Positions 7,712 through 17,351 of a stretch of DNA of 64,000 nt are shown piece after piece. Under the pieces are notes generated by a model, which saw only the letters and a list, made by a program, of their open reading frames with translations, ran no database searches and was not told the DNA's origin. Each line of letters starts with the position of its first letter. The stretch's first letter is position 1. The position numbers and the translations under genes were made by a program. This DNA comes from Alphaproteobacteria bacterium (GTDB lineage: Bacteria; Pseudomonadota; Alphaproteobacteria; Micropepsales; Micropepsaceae), in the NCBI GenBank assembly GCA_016124385.1, contig WGNU01000001.1, positions 186,001 to 250,000 on the forward strand, in the 5' to 3' direction.

Positions 7712-10138
7712 ATGGGGCAGCGGAACATCGCGATCGGCGGGCGCGGGAGCGCCTTTCTCCTCGAAGATCCCGAAGGGCGCTCGCTCCTGGGCTTCCTCCG
7801 GCTGGTCCGCGCCTGGACGATGCGGACGTTGCGCGTTTTTGCCTGGCGGCTAACGGGCCTGGCCCTGATCGTTGCGTGCTTGGCCGGTGTTCTCGCGTTC
7901 TTGAGCTTCAACCCCAAAGACCCGAGCTTCAACCAGGCTGCTGACGGCCCGATCGCCAATCTCATGGGCAGCGGCGGCGCAGCCTTCGCGGATCTAGCGC
8001 TGCAATGGCTGGGACTGGCCGCCGTGATCGCGCTTGCCCCCCTCGGCGCATGGGGCGTGCGCCTTGCCGCGCGGTTACGCGAGCGGCATTGGCGCATCCG
8101 CCTGATCAGCTTTCCGGTCGCCGTGCTGGCGCTGGCAGGCGCCCTTGCCTTCCTGCCGGTGCCGGCTTTCTGGCCGATCGTCCCGGGCCTCGGCGGTCTC
8201 CTTGGAGACCTTCTCGCGGCCGGGCTCGGCTCGATTCTCGAGGGACCCTGGGGGATCGCGCTATCGATATTTTTCGCGCTCGCGCTGTTGATCATTGGGT
8301 TGGGCTTCCTCGCGCTCGCCTGCGGCGCCCGGCTGGTCCACGCTGACATCCTGCTCGACGGCTTTGATAGTACGCGCCGCCTCCTGGCCCGCCTGCCGCT
8401 GCCGACGATCTCTTGGCGGACATTCCTGAACCGGCCCTGGGGATCGCGCGACCGCGATGCCGATGCCGAGACGCGCGAAGAAGAGGTCGATGACGACGAA
8501 GAAGCAGGCGACGACGAGGAAGAAGAGGACGACGAGGCGGACGAGCCGCGCGGGCGCAAACGTGTTCGCATCGCCAGGCCTGAGCGCCCCCGCCAGGGCC
8601 GGCGCGCGGCGCGCGAGCCGCAGCGTGCGCTCCCGCTCGATGACGACGAGGATTTCGAGCTTCCCGCCCTCGACTTGCTGGCGAAACCCCGACAGACCGT
8701 CGAGGCGCCGCGCGAGAGCGACGAGGCGCTGCAGCAGAACGCGCGCCTTCTCGAGAGTGTGCTCTCCGATTTCGGCGTTCGCGGCCAGATCACCCATGTG
8801 AGGCCAGGCCCCGTCGTCACGCTGTACGAGCTTGAGCCGGCCGCCGGCATCAAGGCGAGCCGCGTGATCTCGCTCGCCGACGACATCGCACGCTCGATGA
8901 GCGCAGTTTCAGCCCGCGTGGCAGTCGTACCGGGCCGCAACGTGATCGGCATAGAATTGCCGAATCGACGCCGCGAGACCGTCTTCCTGCGCGAGCTGCT
9001 CGCCGCACCTGAGTATGACGGCGGCTCGGGCAACCTCACACTCGCGCTCGGAAAGGACATCTCCGGCGCCCCCGTGATGGCCGACCTCGCCCGCATGCCG
9101 CATCTCTTGATCGCGGGCACCACCGGATCGGGCAAGTCGGTCGCGATCAATACGATGATCCTCTCGCTGCTCTACCGGATGCCCCCCTCCGAGTGCCGTT
9201 TGATCCTGATCGATCCCAAGATGCTCGAGCTCTCAGTCTATGACGGCATTCCCCATCTCCTTTCGCCCGTCGTCACCGAGCCGAAGAAGGCGATTGCCGC
9301 GCTGAAATGGACGGTCCGCGAAATGGAGGACCGCTACCGCAAAATGTCGAAGCTCGGCGTGCGCAACATCGCCGGCTACAACGAACGCGTCGCCCGCGCG
9401 GCCGAGCGCGGCGAGACGTTGACGCGCAAGGTGCAGACGGGTTTCGACCGCGAAACGGGCGAGCCGATCTACGAGACCGAGGAACTCGATCTCTCGCCCA
9501 TTCCGATGATCGTGGTCGTCGTCGATGAAATGGCCGACCTGATGATCGTCGCCGGCAAGGACATCGAGGCGCTCGTCCAGCGTTTGGCGCAGATGGCGCG
9601 TGCGGCAGGCATTCACATGATTACCGCGACGCAGCGCCCCAGCGTTGACGTCATCACCGGCACCATCAAGGCGAACTTCCCGACGCGCATCAGTTTCCAG
9701 GTGACCTCCAAGATCGACAGCCGCACGATCCTGGGCGAGCAGGGCGCCGAGCAGCTGCTGGGCCAGGGCGACATGCTCTACATGGCGGGTGGCGGGCGAA
9801 TCCGCCGCGTGCACGGCCCCTTTGTCAGCGACAACGAGGTCGAGCAGGTCGTGCGCCACCTCAAGAAGCAGGGCACGCCCGAATATCTCGAAGCCGTGAC
9901 GGCCGAGCCCGACGAACTGACACCCGATCTGGGCGGCGGCGAAGAGGGCGATGATCTCTATCGCCAAGCGCTCGAGATCGTCATCCGCGACCGCAAGGCG
10001 ACGACGAGTTACATCCAGCGCCGCCTGCAGATCGGCTACAACCGCGCCGCGCGCATCATCGAGCGCATGGAGGAAGAGGGTGTGCTCTCCTCGCCAAACC
10101 ACACCGGAAAGCGCGACATTCTGATCGACGAGGATTGA
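7712..10138 (+). CDS. ftsK: DNA translocase FtsK
   Basis: An 808-residue septal DNA pump. The N-terminal third holds about four membrane segments (about 45-65, 90-112, 128-150, 180-205). It is followed by a short, very acidic linker (about 250-280, almost only Asp and Glu), the alpha/beta motor with Walker A GTTGSGKS (469-476) and Walker B near VVVDEMADL (about 600), and the C-terminal winged-helix gamma domain (last about 65 residues, [21 protein letters not shown]), which reads KOPS and activates XerCD. The linker is much shorter than in E. coli FtsK (about 1,330 aa). lolA follows on the same strand, as is common in proteobacteria. Confidence 0.95.
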   Translation: MGQRNIAIGGRGSAFLLEDPEGRSLLGFLRLVRAWTMRTLRVFAWRLTGLALIVACLAGVLAFLSFNPKDPSFNQAADGPIANLMGSGGAAFADLALQWLGLAAVIALAPLGAWGVRLAARLRERHWRIRLISFPVAVLALAGALAFLPVPAFWPIVPGLGGLLGDLLAAGLGSILEGPWGIALSIFFALALLIIGLGFLALACGARLVHADILLDGFDSTRRLLARLPLPTISWRTFLNRPWGSRDRDADAETREEEVDDDEEAGDDEEEEDDEADEPRGRKRVRIARPERPRQGRRAAREPQRALPLDDDEDFELPALDLLAKPRQTVEAPRESDEALQQNARLLESVLSDFGVRGQITHVRPGPVVTLYELEPAAGIKASRVISLADDIARSMSAVSARVAVVPGRNVIGIELPNRRRETVFLRELLAAPEYDGGSGNLTLALGKDISGAPVMADLARMPHLLIAGTTGSGKSVAINTMILSLLYRMPPSECRLILIDPKMLELSVYDGIPHLLSPVVTEPKKAIAALKWTVREMEDRYRKMSKLGVRNIAGYNERVARAAERGETLTRKVQTGFDRETGEPIYETEELDLSPIPMIVVVVDEMADLMIVAGKDIEALVQRLAQMARAAGIHMITATQRPSVDVITGTIKANFPTRISFQVTSKIDSRTILGEQGAEQLLGQGDMLYMAGGGRIRRVHGPFVSDNEVEQVVRHLKKQGTPEYLEAVTAEPDELTPDLGGGEEGDDLYRQALEIVIRDRKATTSYIQRRLQIGYNRAARIIERMEEEGVLSSPNHTGKRDILIDED

Positions 10139-10166
10139 CGGGCCGGCATTGGTCATACCCGTGCGA

Positions 10167-10187
10167 TTGACGCGTCCATGACGCGTC
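10167..10187 (+). promoter_or_regulatory. Twin GACGCGTC palindromes overlapping a TTGACG box before lolA
   Basis: The 8-base palindrome GACGCGTC occurs at 10169-10176 and 10180-10187, exactly 11 bases (one helical turn) apart. The first copy overlaps a -35-like TTGACG. It sits about 50 bases before lolA. The layout suggests a dimeric regulator binding one face of the DNA; the regulator is unknown. Confidence 0.4.
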
Positions 10188-10232
10188 GTTCATTCTTTCT
10201 TTCGCCGCATTTGTACCCTAGGAGCCGTGGCC

Positions 10233-10859
10233 ATGCGCCTTGCCCCGATCCTCGCGTTCGCCGTGATGCTGTTCGTAGGCGGCTCCGCCGCTGGCCAGCC
10301 GGCGGGCAATCTGTCTGCGCAGGATCTCGATGATCTCTCGCGCGTTTCGGCCTACCTCAATTCGATCGAATCCCTAACCGGCCGGTTCACGCAGGTTGCC
10401 GGTGACGGCGGCTTCAGCCAGGGCCGCTTCTATCTGAAGAAGCCGGGCCGCCTGCGCTTCGAATACGAGCCCCCGGTGCCTGTGCTCATTGTCGCCGACG
10501 GCCTCACGATCGCGGTGACGAACACCAAGCTCGAAACGCAGGATCGCTATCCGCTGGTCTCGACGCCCCTCTCGATCCTGATCGATGAAGACGTCAATCT
10601 CGCCGAAGACGCGAACATCGTCGCGGTCGAACGCTCCAGCGGGCAGCTTGCCATCACCGCGCGCGAAGAAGACGGCCCCGCCAAAGGCGAAATCACGCTC
10701 ATCTTTTCTGATCCCGGCCTGGAGCTGCGGCACTGGATCGTGACGGACGCGGAGGGTCGCCAGATCACAGTCGCACTCTCTGAACTGCGCAAAGACGAAG
10801 AGATTAAGGCCGCGCTCTTCGTCATCCAGGAATACAAGTCCGAAAACCGGAACAACTGA
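10233..10859 (+). CDS. lolA: Outer-membrane lipoprotein carrier protein
   Basis: A 208-residue exported protein with a signal peptide (cleavage near SAAG|QP) and the LolA beta-barrel pattern: SLTGRFTQVAGDGGFSQGRFYLKKPGRLRFEY, then LSILIDEDVNL. LolA takes lipoproteins from LolCDE and carries them across the periplasm to the outer membrane. An in-frame GTG six bases earlier is possible, but GGAG at 10221-10224 is correctly spaced only for this ATG. Function at the outer membrane fits the LptE, porin and lipoprotein genes elsewhere in the window. Confidence 0.92.
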   Translation: MRLAPILAFAVMLFVGGSAAGQPAGNLSAQDLDDLSRVSAYLNSIESLTGRFTQVAGDGGFSQGRFYLKKPGRLRFEYEPPVPVLIVADGLTIAVTNTKLETQDRYPLVSTPLSILIDEDVNLAEDANIVAVERSSGQLAITAREEDGPAKGEITLIFSDPGLELRHWIVTDAEGRQITVALSELRKDEEIKAALFVIQEYKSENRNN

Positions 10860-10911
10860 CCTTTTGGGTCCTGGCTTGCCGGCCTTGCAAGGGCCGTGTT
10901 AGCTCACGTTC

Positions 10912-11745
10912 ATGACGAAGCCGCCCGTGATCCACGCCCCGCGCCGACCCCTGATCGGGATCCCGTGCGATTGGCGGACCATCGGGATCCACCCCTTCCA
11001 CGCCGTCGGCGCCAAATACGTGACGGCCGCCGCGGACGGGGCGGGCGGCCTGCCGATGCTTATTCCGGTGACGGAGCAACCGCTCGACCCCGATGAGATT
11101 CTGACGCGGGTCGACGGGCTGATGTTCACCGGCTCGCCCTCCAACGTGCACCCGGAACTCTATGCCGGAACGCCGCCGCGCGAGGGCGTGATGCTCGACC
11201 CCAATCGCGATGCGACGACGCTGCCGCTGCTGCGCGCCGCGATCGCGCGGGGCGTGCCGATCTTCGCGATCTGTCGGGGCCTTCAGGAATTGAACGTCGC
11301 CTTCGGCGGCACGCTCCACCAGCATGTGGAGGAAATTCCAGGCCGTCTCGATCACCGCGAGGACAAATCCCAGCCGATCGAGGTGCAGTATGGCCCCGCT
11401 CACGACGTCACGGCCGTGCGCGGTGGCATGATCGAGAAAATTCTCTCGGATTCCGGCATCGCGGGCCTGACTTTCTCCGTCAACTCGGTGCATTCCCAGG
11501 GGATCGATCGCCTGGGCGAGGGTTTGCGGATCGAAGCGACGGCGCCCGACGGCCAGATTGAGGCGATCGCCGTCGAGGGCGCGCCGGCCTTCGCGCTGGC
11601 CGTGCAATGGCATCCTGAATGGCGGTTCTGGGAGAACCCGGTCGCGCGCGCGCTCTTTGCCGCGTTCGGCCGCGCACTCCTGCCGTCCGCAAAAGAGGGG
11701 CGCGAGAATCGCCTGGAGGCGCATGGCGAAGCGCGACTCGTCTGA
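10912..11745 (+). CDS. puuD: Gamma-glutamyl-gamma-aminobutyrate hydrolase family protein (PuuD-like, peptidase C26)
   Basis: A 277-residue class I glutamine-amidotransferase-like hydrolase. The nucleophile elbow is AICRGLQE with Cys121, the catalytic His-Glu pair lies in WHPEW near the C-terminus, and GLMFTGSPSNVHP is typical of the PuuD group. PuuD cleaves gamma-glutamyl-GABA to glutamate and GABA in putrescine breakdown. The adjacent and overlapping PuuA-like gene strongly supports a gamma-glutamylated polyamine (or related amine) pathway. The true substrate is inferred. Confidence 0.85.
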   Translation: MTKPPVIHAPRRPLIGIPCDWRTIGIHPFHAVGAKYVTAAADGAGGLPMLIPVTEQPLDPDEILTRVDGLMFTGSPSNVHPELYAGTPPREGVMLDPNRDATTLPLLRAAIARGVPIFAICRGLQELNVAFGGTLHQHVEEIPGRLDHREDKSQPIEVQYGPAHDVTAVRGGMIEKILSDSGIAGLTFSVNSVHSQGIDRLGEGLRIEATAPDGQIEAIAVEGAPAFALAVQWHPEWRFWENPVARALFAAFGRALLPSAKEGRENRLEAHGEARLV

Positions 11746-13090
11746 TCTGCGCGACTGGCTGAAGGAACGCCGGATCACGGAGGTCGAATGCCTCGTCCCC
11801 GACATGTCGGGGATCGCGCGCGGAAAGATTCTACCGACCAACAAGTTTCTCTCAGGCGTCGACAACGACACGCTGCGCCTGCCGGAATCGGTCTTCGGGC
11901 AGATGGTGACGGGCGCCGACTGCGAAACCGAGATGACGACTTATCAGTCGCCCGATCTCATCTTGAAACCGGATCCCACCACCATCCGCGTCGTGCCCTG
12001 GTACGAGGAGCCGACCGCGCAGGTCCTGTGCGATTGCGTGACGCGCGATGAAAAGCCGGTCGGAACGGCGCCGCGCCAGGTGCTGCGCCGCGTGCTCGAT
12101 CTCTACGCGGAGAAGGGTTGGTCGCCAGTTATCGCGCCGGAGCTCGAATTCTACCTCGCGCAGCGCAATCTCGATGCGGATTTGCCACTTGTGCCGCCTG
12201 CCGGGAAATCGGGACGCCCTCAGACGGGCCGTCAGGCCTATGGCATCGACGCGGTCAACGAGTTCGATCCGCTATTCGAAGCCGTCTACGAGTACTGCGA
12301 TCTGCAGGACATTGGAATTGACAGCCTGATCCACGAAGAAGGCGTGGCGCAAGTCGAGATCAACTTCAATCACGGCGACCCGATGGCGCTTGCCGATCAG
12401 GCGTTCCTTTTCAAGCGGACTGTTCGCCAGGCTGCGCTCCGGCACGATATCTACGCGACCTTCATGGCCAAACCCTATGAGCAGGAACCAGGCTCGGCCA
12501 TGCATATCCATCAAAGCGTTATTGACGTGCGCACAGGCCGAAACCTTTTTGCCACACGAACGGGACGCGACACGCGCCTGTTCCTGGCCCATATCGCCGG
12601 ATTGCAGCGCTACTTACCGGCTTCGATGCCACTCTTTGCGCCTTACGTGAATTCCTATCGCCGGCTGGTGCGCTTCCTCTCCGCGCCCGTCAACACGCAA
12701 TGGGGCCACGAGAACCGGACGGTCGGACTGCGCGTTCCCGAATCCGATGTCCGCAATCGCCGCGTCGAGAACCGCGTCCCGGGCGCTGACGCCAACCCCT
12801 ATCTGGCGATTGCCGCGACCCTGGCCTGCGGCTATCTGGGCATGCGCGAGAACCTCGCGCCGACAAAGCCAATGGAAGGCAACGCCTATGAGTCGCAAGG
12901 CGGCAAGCGCATGCAGCTGCCCCGCCATCTGCTCGACGCGATCCAACGGCTACGCGATTCCGATGCCCTGAGCGATGTTCTCGGCGAGAGCTTCGTGACG
13001 CTCTTCTGCGACGTGAAATCCTCCGAACACGACGCCTATCAGCAGGTCATCTCCCCTTGGGAGCGCCAGCACCTCCTGCTCAACGTTTAG
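11723..13090 (+). CDS. puuA: Glutamine-synthetase-family gamma-glutamyl ligase (PuuA-like)
   Basis: A 455-residue member of the glutamine synthetase superfamily, type III-like PuuA group rather than GlnA. Marks are VECLVPDMSGIARGKILP at the N-terminus, the metal site APELEFYL, and GSAMHIHQSV plus NTQWGHENRTVGLRVPESD in the ATP/glutamate site. It should ligate glutamate to putrescine or a similar amine using ATP. The ATG lies 23 bases inside the upstream PuuD-like gene, giving tight translational coupling. A second, earlier open frame through the hydrolase gene is a shadow. Confidence 0.87.
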   Translation: MAKRDSSDLRDWLKERRITEVECLVPDMSGIARGKILPTNKFLSGVDNDTLRLPESVFGQMVTGADCETEMTTYQSPDLILKPDPTTIRVVPWYEEPTAQVLCDCVTRDEKPVGTAPRQVLRRVLDLYAEKGWSPVIAPELEFYLAQRNLDADLPLVPPAGKSGRPQTGRQAYGIDAVNEFDPLFEAVYEYCDLQDIGIDSLIHEEGVAQVEINFNHGDPMALADQAFLFKRTVRQAALRHDIYATFMAKPYEQEPGSAMHIHQSVIDVRTGRNLFATRTGRDTRLFLAHIAGLQRYLPASMPLFAPYVNSYRRLVRFLSAPVNTQWGHENRTVGLRVPESDVRNRRVENRVPGADANPYLAIAATLACGYLGMRENLAPTKPMEGNAYESQGGKRMQLPRHLLDAIQRLRDSDALSDVLGESFVTLFCDVKSSEHDAYQQVISPWERQHLLLNV

Positions 13091-13150
13091 CGGCCGGAAG
13101 TCTTTGCGGTATAGGATTGTGCCTTCAGGTGATCGGGGGACCCAAGGGCC

Positions 13151-14344
13151 GTGAAGTGGGACATGATCGCCGCGTCCTTGCGCGGCGCCTATCGCCAGCT
13201 GACGGAGCTTTCCTCGTTCCTGCAATCCGTCCTTGCGCTCGTCACGCTCACGGGCTTGAGCATTGGCGCCTATACGGCATTGCTCGATCCGGCGCCGCCC
13301 TCCAAGCAGCCAGACGCCAAGATCGCTGCCACGAACGGCGCCATAAACACAGGGGGCCTGATCCCCGGTCTTGTAACCGATGCATCCCGGCTGCTTCTCA
13401 AGGCCGCGCAGAATGAAAGCAAACGCGAACTCGCTGAATTGAACGAGGACGAGGACCCCGAGGTTGCACTCGCCTACTACCGGGAAATCCTCGCCAACAC
13501 GCCGAACGATATTGAAGCGCTCATCGCAGCCGGCGACTTGATGCGTCGCTCGGGCGATCTCGTCGGCGCCAAAGAGATGTTTGACCGCTTGCACGAAGTC
13601 GCGATTCAGGAGGACCGTTTCGGTGCAAAGGCCCGCGCGATGATCGGTTTGGGCGATGTAGCAGTCGAAGAGAAGAAGTTCACGCTCGCGCGCATCTATT
13701 TCGACGGTGCGATCAAATGGTCCGGCTCGGCCGGTATTTTTTCGATGGAGGCGATGGCCTTGAGCCGGCTGGGCGCGCTCGAGCTGGACACCGCCGCGCG
13801 TGGCTATGGCGACTACAAGGAAGCAATCTACACGTTGCAGCGCGCCGCCGATGCCCATCGCAAGCTTGGTGATCTCGATCGACTGGCTGAGGACGAGCTG
13901 CTGCTCGGCCGAGCCCGCGAAGCCTCAGGTGACTTGACCGGCGCCTGGACCGACTTGACGCATGCCCGAGATCGGCTGATGGAGCTGGGGCTCGAACCGC
14001 GCGTCATCGCCGCGCGAGAGGCACTCTATGCCTTTGCGATGCGTCATGACCGCATCCCCGATGCGATCGTCGAAGCGGCCGCGCTCGTCGAGACGATGTT
14101 CGCCGCCAAGGATCCCAAGAGCGGCATCGACGCTCTCGCCAAGCTCGCGAGCGCCTATGAGGCCGCCGGCGACACGCTGGGGGCGTGCGACGCGCTCGGC
14201 CGCGCCATCGTCATCATCGAGGGCGACGACGGGCCGCCCGTCGGCACGAACGATCGCGCGGAGCCAAGCGCGACCGAGGCCGCGATCCGCGCCTCGCATC
14301 GCCGCCTCGCGTGTGACGAAAACGAGTCGGCCAGGCTTCCTTGA
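13151..14344 (+). CDS. Membrane-anchored tetratricopeptide-like protein, unknown function
   Basis: A 397-residue protein with one hydrophobic segment near the N-terminus (about 22-45, FLQSVLALVTLTGLSIGAYTALL) and then a long helical repeat region. Repeats such as VALAYYREILANTPNDIEALIAAGDLMRRSGDL and AKARAMIGLGDVAVEEKKFTLARIYFDGA have TPR spacing. The bulk is probably periplasmic or cytoplasmic protein-binding scaffold. GTG start with GGGGGACC-like ribosome site. I recognise no named family. The next gene encodes a second, smaller membrane/TPR-like protein, so they may work together. Confidence 0.7.
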   Translation: MKWDMIAASLRGAYRQLTELSSFLQSVLALVTLTGLSIGAYTALLDPAPPSKQPDAKIAATNGAINTGGLIPGLVTDASRLLLKAAQNESKRELAELNEDEDPEVALAYYREILANTPNDIEALIAAGDLMRRSGDLVGAKEMFDRLHEVAIQEDRFGAKARAMIGLGDVAVEEKKFTLARIYFDGAIKWSGSAGIFSMEAMALSRLGALELDTAARGYGDYKEAIYTLQRAADAHRKLGDLDRLAEDELLLGRAREASGDLTGAWTDLTHARDRLMELGLEPRVIAAREALYAFAMRHDRIPDAIVEAAALVETMFAAKDPKSGIDALAKLASAYEAAGDTLGACDALGRAIVIIEGDDGPPVGTNDRAEPSATEAAIRASHRRLACDENESARLP

Positions 14345-14408
14345 ATCCTCAAGGCGTGGCGCCAATACGACTCACACTTCCCCGGCCCGCCCGATAGACT
14401 TGCGGTCC

Positions 14409-14801
14409 ATGGGGATCGAGCTGCATTGGGGGTGGCTCACCTGGGGCATTGGCGCGTCGATTCTTGCGATCGCGGCGGGGCGTCTGGTGGCCGGAGGATT
14501 GTTGCCGGGGCAAGGCGCCTGCGCGCGCCTGCGCCAAGGCATCGCCGCCTTGGGGAATGATGACTATGCGACCGCCATCCGCTGTTTTCGGCGCGCGCGG
14601 AGCCGGGCGATACGGCGCGGCGACCTCCTGGCGACCGCGGCAGCCTGGCGCGGCATCGCGATCATCCGTCAGGCGCGCGGCGAAACGGAAGCGGCCGGGG
14701 CCGCCTATGCCAGCGCGCTGGACGCCGAAGCCCAGGCGGCGGGCGAAATCGATCTGGGCTGGGGTCCGATGAGAGTCTGGCGTTCGCGGCGCAACGCCTA
14801 G
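14409..14801 (+). CDS. Small membrane-anchored TPR-like protein, unknown function
   Basis: A 130-residue protein with one N-terminal transmembrane helix (WLTWGIGASILAIAAGRLVAGGLL) and a two-helix-repeat region (ALGNDDYATAIRCFRRARSRAIRRGDLLATAAAWRGIAIIRQARGETEAA) that reads as one to two TPR units. No family recognised. It follows the larger TPR-like gene by 64 bases on the same strand and may be its partner. Base composition is normal for the region. The ATG is preceded by only a weak ribosome site. Confidence 0.55.
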   Translation: MGIELHWGWLTWGIGASILAIAAGRLVAGGLLPGQGACARLRQGIAALGNDDYATAIRCFRRARSRAIRRGDLLATAAAWRGIAIIRQARGETEAAGAAYASALDAEAQAAGEIDLGWGPMRVWRSRRNA

Positions 14802-14874
14802 ATCGATCGGGTCTTGCACCCGCCCAGTGCGTCGGGGCAGGCTGATGGTCTCTTGTCCCCACGTAAGGCCCCTC

Positions 14875-15699
14875 ATGACATTGCTTGAGACGTATCGTGG
14901 CGGCTGGGCGCTAGTGACGGGCGCGGGTGACGGCATCGGCCGCGCAATCGCCCGGACGCTGGCCGCCCAGGGCATGAAGCTCATCGTCGCCGACATCCGC
15001 GCCGAACCCGCCGAGACCCTGGTGGAGGAACTGCGCGCAAACGGCACCGAGGCGCGCACCTGCGTCGTCGACGTCAGCGACCGCACAGCGCTGATGGAAG
15101 CAGCCGAGACGCTCAACAATGTCGATGCCTTGCCGCGCATTCTGTGGATCAACGCAGGCGTCGCGGCCGGCGCGAGCGTGCTCGAGGCCTCGCAGCGTGC
15201 CGTCGATTGGGTCTATGGCGTCAATCTCTTCGGCGCGATTTGGACGGCGCAGGCCTTCGTTCCGCTGATGCGCAAGCTTTCCGGCCCCCGTCATGTCGGC
15301 GTGACGGCCTCGAGCGCCGCCTATCAGAGCCCGCCCGCGCCCTTCACGCTCTATGCCGCCTCGAAACACGCGACGTTGGCGATCGGTGAGGCGCTCCGCT
15401 CCGAGCTGGCAGGCGAAGACATCGGCGTCACGCTCTTCTGTCCGGGGCTCCTCAACACGAATATCTGGAACGCGGGCCGCGCGCGGCCGGACCGCTTCGG
15501 CGGCGCCAGGGAGATCCCGCACGCGGCCGGCGAGCGCTGGCGCGAGGCCATCGGACCCGAGCCGTTGATGACGGGCTTGATGGAAACGGTGGCGGCCGGC
15601 GGCGGCTATTTCGCGCCCTTCACCGAACCGGCAAGCCGCGATGGTTTCGAGACGCGCGTTGCGGCGATGCGCGCCGCGATCCGTCTTGTTGGCGCATGA
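14875..15699 (+). CDS. Short-chain dehydrogenase/reductase
   Basis: A 274-residue classical SDR. The cofactor motif TGAGDGIG sits near residue 20, VVDV and NAG (INAGVAAGA) follow, and the catalytic Tyr-x-x-x-Lys is YAASK. The Asp after the second strand (VADIRAEP) favours NAD(H). The substrate cannot be read from sequence. The chosen ATG puts the glycine motif at the usual distance. It begins a co-directional run with pirin and an alpha/beta hydrolase. Confidence 0.85.
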   Translation: MTLLETYRGGWALVTGAGDGIGRAIARTLAAQGMKLIVADIRAEPAETLVEELRANGTEARTCVVDVSDRTALMEAAETLNNVDALPRILWINAGVAAGASVLEASQRAVDWVYGVNLFGAIWTAQAFVPLMRKLSGPRHVGVTASSAAYQSPPAPFTLYAASKHATLAIGEALRSELAGEDIGVTLFCPGLLNTNIWNAGRARPDRFGGAREIPHAAGERWREAIGPEPLMTGLMETVAAGGGYFAPFTEPASRDGFETRVAAMRAAIRLVGA

Positions 15700-15711
15700 G
15701 GAGCAAGTCCG

Positions 15712-16590
15712 TTGAGCGCGATCGATAAGATCATCCACCCCAAGCCGCGCGATTTGGGCGACGGCTTCATGGTCCGCCGCGCGCTTCCCGCGATCGAGGC
15801 GCGCATGATCGGTCCCTTCATCTTCGCCGACGAGATGGGCCCGCACCGCTTCCCGCCCGGCGAGGGGATCGATGTTCGCCCGCATCCCCATATCGGGCTC
15901 GCGACCGTCACCTATCTCTTCGACGGCGAGATCGTGCACCGCGACTCGCTGGGTGTCGTGCAGCCGATCCGCCCCGGCGACGTCAATTGGATGACGGCGG
16001 GGCGCGGCATCGTGCATTCCGAGCGGACGGGGCCAGAGCTGCGGGCGAAAGGCCACAGCGTCCACGGCATGCAGACATGGGTGGCGCTCCCCGATGCCGA
16101 CGAAGAAACGGAGCCCGCGTTTCATCATCACCCGGCTGCGAGCCTGCCGCTTGTTCGGAAGGACGGCCTCGCGATCCGCGTCATTGCTGGCAGCTTTCTG
16201 GGTGAGACGTCGCCCGTCGCGACGCTGTCCGAAATGCTCTACGCCGATCTGCACGCGAGAGAGCCGACGACCTTCGCGCTGCCCGCGACCCTCCTCGAGC
16301 GCGGGCTCTACGCCGCGATCGGCGATGTCATGATCGACGACGAAACGCTGCCGACCGGCCAGCTCGCGCTCCTGAAGGCGAACGCCGCGCCGACGCTGCG
16401 CTGGAAGGCGCCCGGCCGCACAATGCTGCTGGGCGGCGCGCCGGTCGGCAATCGTCACATCGAATGGAACTTCGTCGCGCGCAGCAAGGAGCGCATCGAC
16501 CGCGCGAAGGCGGAATGGCGCGCCGGGGCCTTCCCGAAGGTGCCGGGCGATGACGAGTTTATTCCCTTGCCCGCGAGCAGCCCACGATGA
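15712..16590 (+). CDS. Pirin family protein
   Basis: A 292-residue bicupin. The N-terminal cupin contains the metal-binding HPHIGLATVTYLFDGEI and HSERTGPE (His, His, His, Glu pattern), and the pirin C-terminal domain begins near residue 170. Bacterial pirins include quercetin 2,3-dioxygenases (YhhW) and redox-sensing regulators; which applies here is unknown. The start is TTG, supported by GAGGAGCAAG eight bases earlier. It overlaps the next gene by four bases. Confidence 0.9.
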   Translation: MSAIDKIIHPKPRDLGDGFMVRRALPAIEARMIGPFIFADEMGPHRFPPGEGIDVRPHPHIGLATVTYLFDGEIVHRDSLGVVQPIRPGDVNWMTAGRGIVHSERTGPELRAKGHSVHGMQTWVALPDADEETEPAFHHHPAASLPLVRKDGLAIRVIAGSFLGETSPVATLSEMLYADLHAREPTTFALPATLLERGLYAAIGDVMIDDETLPTGQLALLKANAAPTLRWKAPGRTMLLGGAPVGNRHIEWNFVARSKERIDRAKAEWRAGAFPKVPGDDEFIPLPASSPR

Positions 16591-17348
16591 GTGACGCCGA
16601 CGCGCGGATCGAGGCGATCCTCGCCGAGCTTGGCCGGCCGGGCGAGATTCGCCGCCATCCGGCGACGCTCCCGCGCCTCTCTTATTGCGATGGGCCGACA
16701 GGCCGCATTGCCTATGAGGAAGAAGGCGAGGGACCGCTCGTTCTTTTCGTTCACGGCTGGCAGGGCAGCCCGCGCGATTTTTCATCGCTCATCCCCGCCT
16801 TTCAGAACGCGGGCGCGCGGACCGTCGCGCTCGATCTGCCGGCCCACGGCGCTTCGCAGGGCGAGACGGTGAGCGCGGCGGAAGCCGCGGCTGCCGTGCG
16901 CGCCGTCGCGGGTGCCGTCGGCAAACCGGCCGCGATCATCGCGCATTCCTTCGGCTGCCTGGCGACGACGTTGGCGCTGAAGGACGGGTTGAAGGCGGGT
17001 TGCATCGTCTTTTTCGCGCCGCCTGACAAGCAGGCCAACCAATTGCGCCGCATTGGCCTGCGCAACGGGTTAGACGAGGCGGCCATCGAACGGCTGATCG
17101 ACCGCGTGCGCGACAAGGGCGTGCCCGTCGATTCGATGGACATGACGCGCCTGGCCGCCGAGCGCAGCGAACCGCTCCTCATCATCCATTCGCGCGACGA
17201 CGAAATGACGCCGAGCAAGGGCTCCCAGTCGATCGCCAATGCCTGGCCGGAGGCAAAGCTGCTGCTGCTCGATGAGCTCGGCCACAACATGGCGATGCGC
17301 GACAACGCGACGATCGCCGCCGTGCTGCGCTTCACGCTGGGGGTGTGA
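16587..17348 (+). CDS. Alpha/beta hydrolase
   Basis: A 253-residue alpha/beta-hydrolase-fold protein. The oxyanion segment is FVHGWQGSP, the nucleophile elbow is AHSFGC (Ser), the acid is in IIHSRDDEMTP (Asp), and the base is in LGHNMAMRD (His). An esterase or lipase-like activity is likely, but the substrate is unknown. The start overlaps the pirin stop (ATGA), so the SDR, pirin and hydrolase are probably co-expressed. It converges on the RND pump gene with only three bases between the stops. Confidence 0.87.
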   Translation: MSDADARIEAILAELGRPGEIRRHPATLPRLSYCDGPTGRIAYEEEGEGPLVLFVHGWQGSPRDFSSLIPAFQNAGARTVALDLPAHGASQGETVSAAEAAAAVRAVAGAVGKPAAIIAHSFGCLATTLALKDGLKAGCIVFFAPPDKQANQLRRIGLRNGLDEAAIERLIDRVRDKGVPVDSMDMTRLAAERSEPLLIIHSRDDEMTPSKGSQSIANAWPEAKLLLLDELGHNMAMRDNATIAAVLRFTLGV

Positions 17349-17351
17349 TCG

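Noticed and set aside
7492..9150. Long minus-strand frame (552 codons) opposite ftsK
   Set aside because: Ser/Arg-rich antisense of the acidic FtsK linker; no domain seen.
14911..16785. Long minus-strand frame (624 codons) under the SDR, pirin and hydrolase genes
   Set aside because: Reads as an antisense shadow with no family motif, while the plus strand has three complete enzymes.
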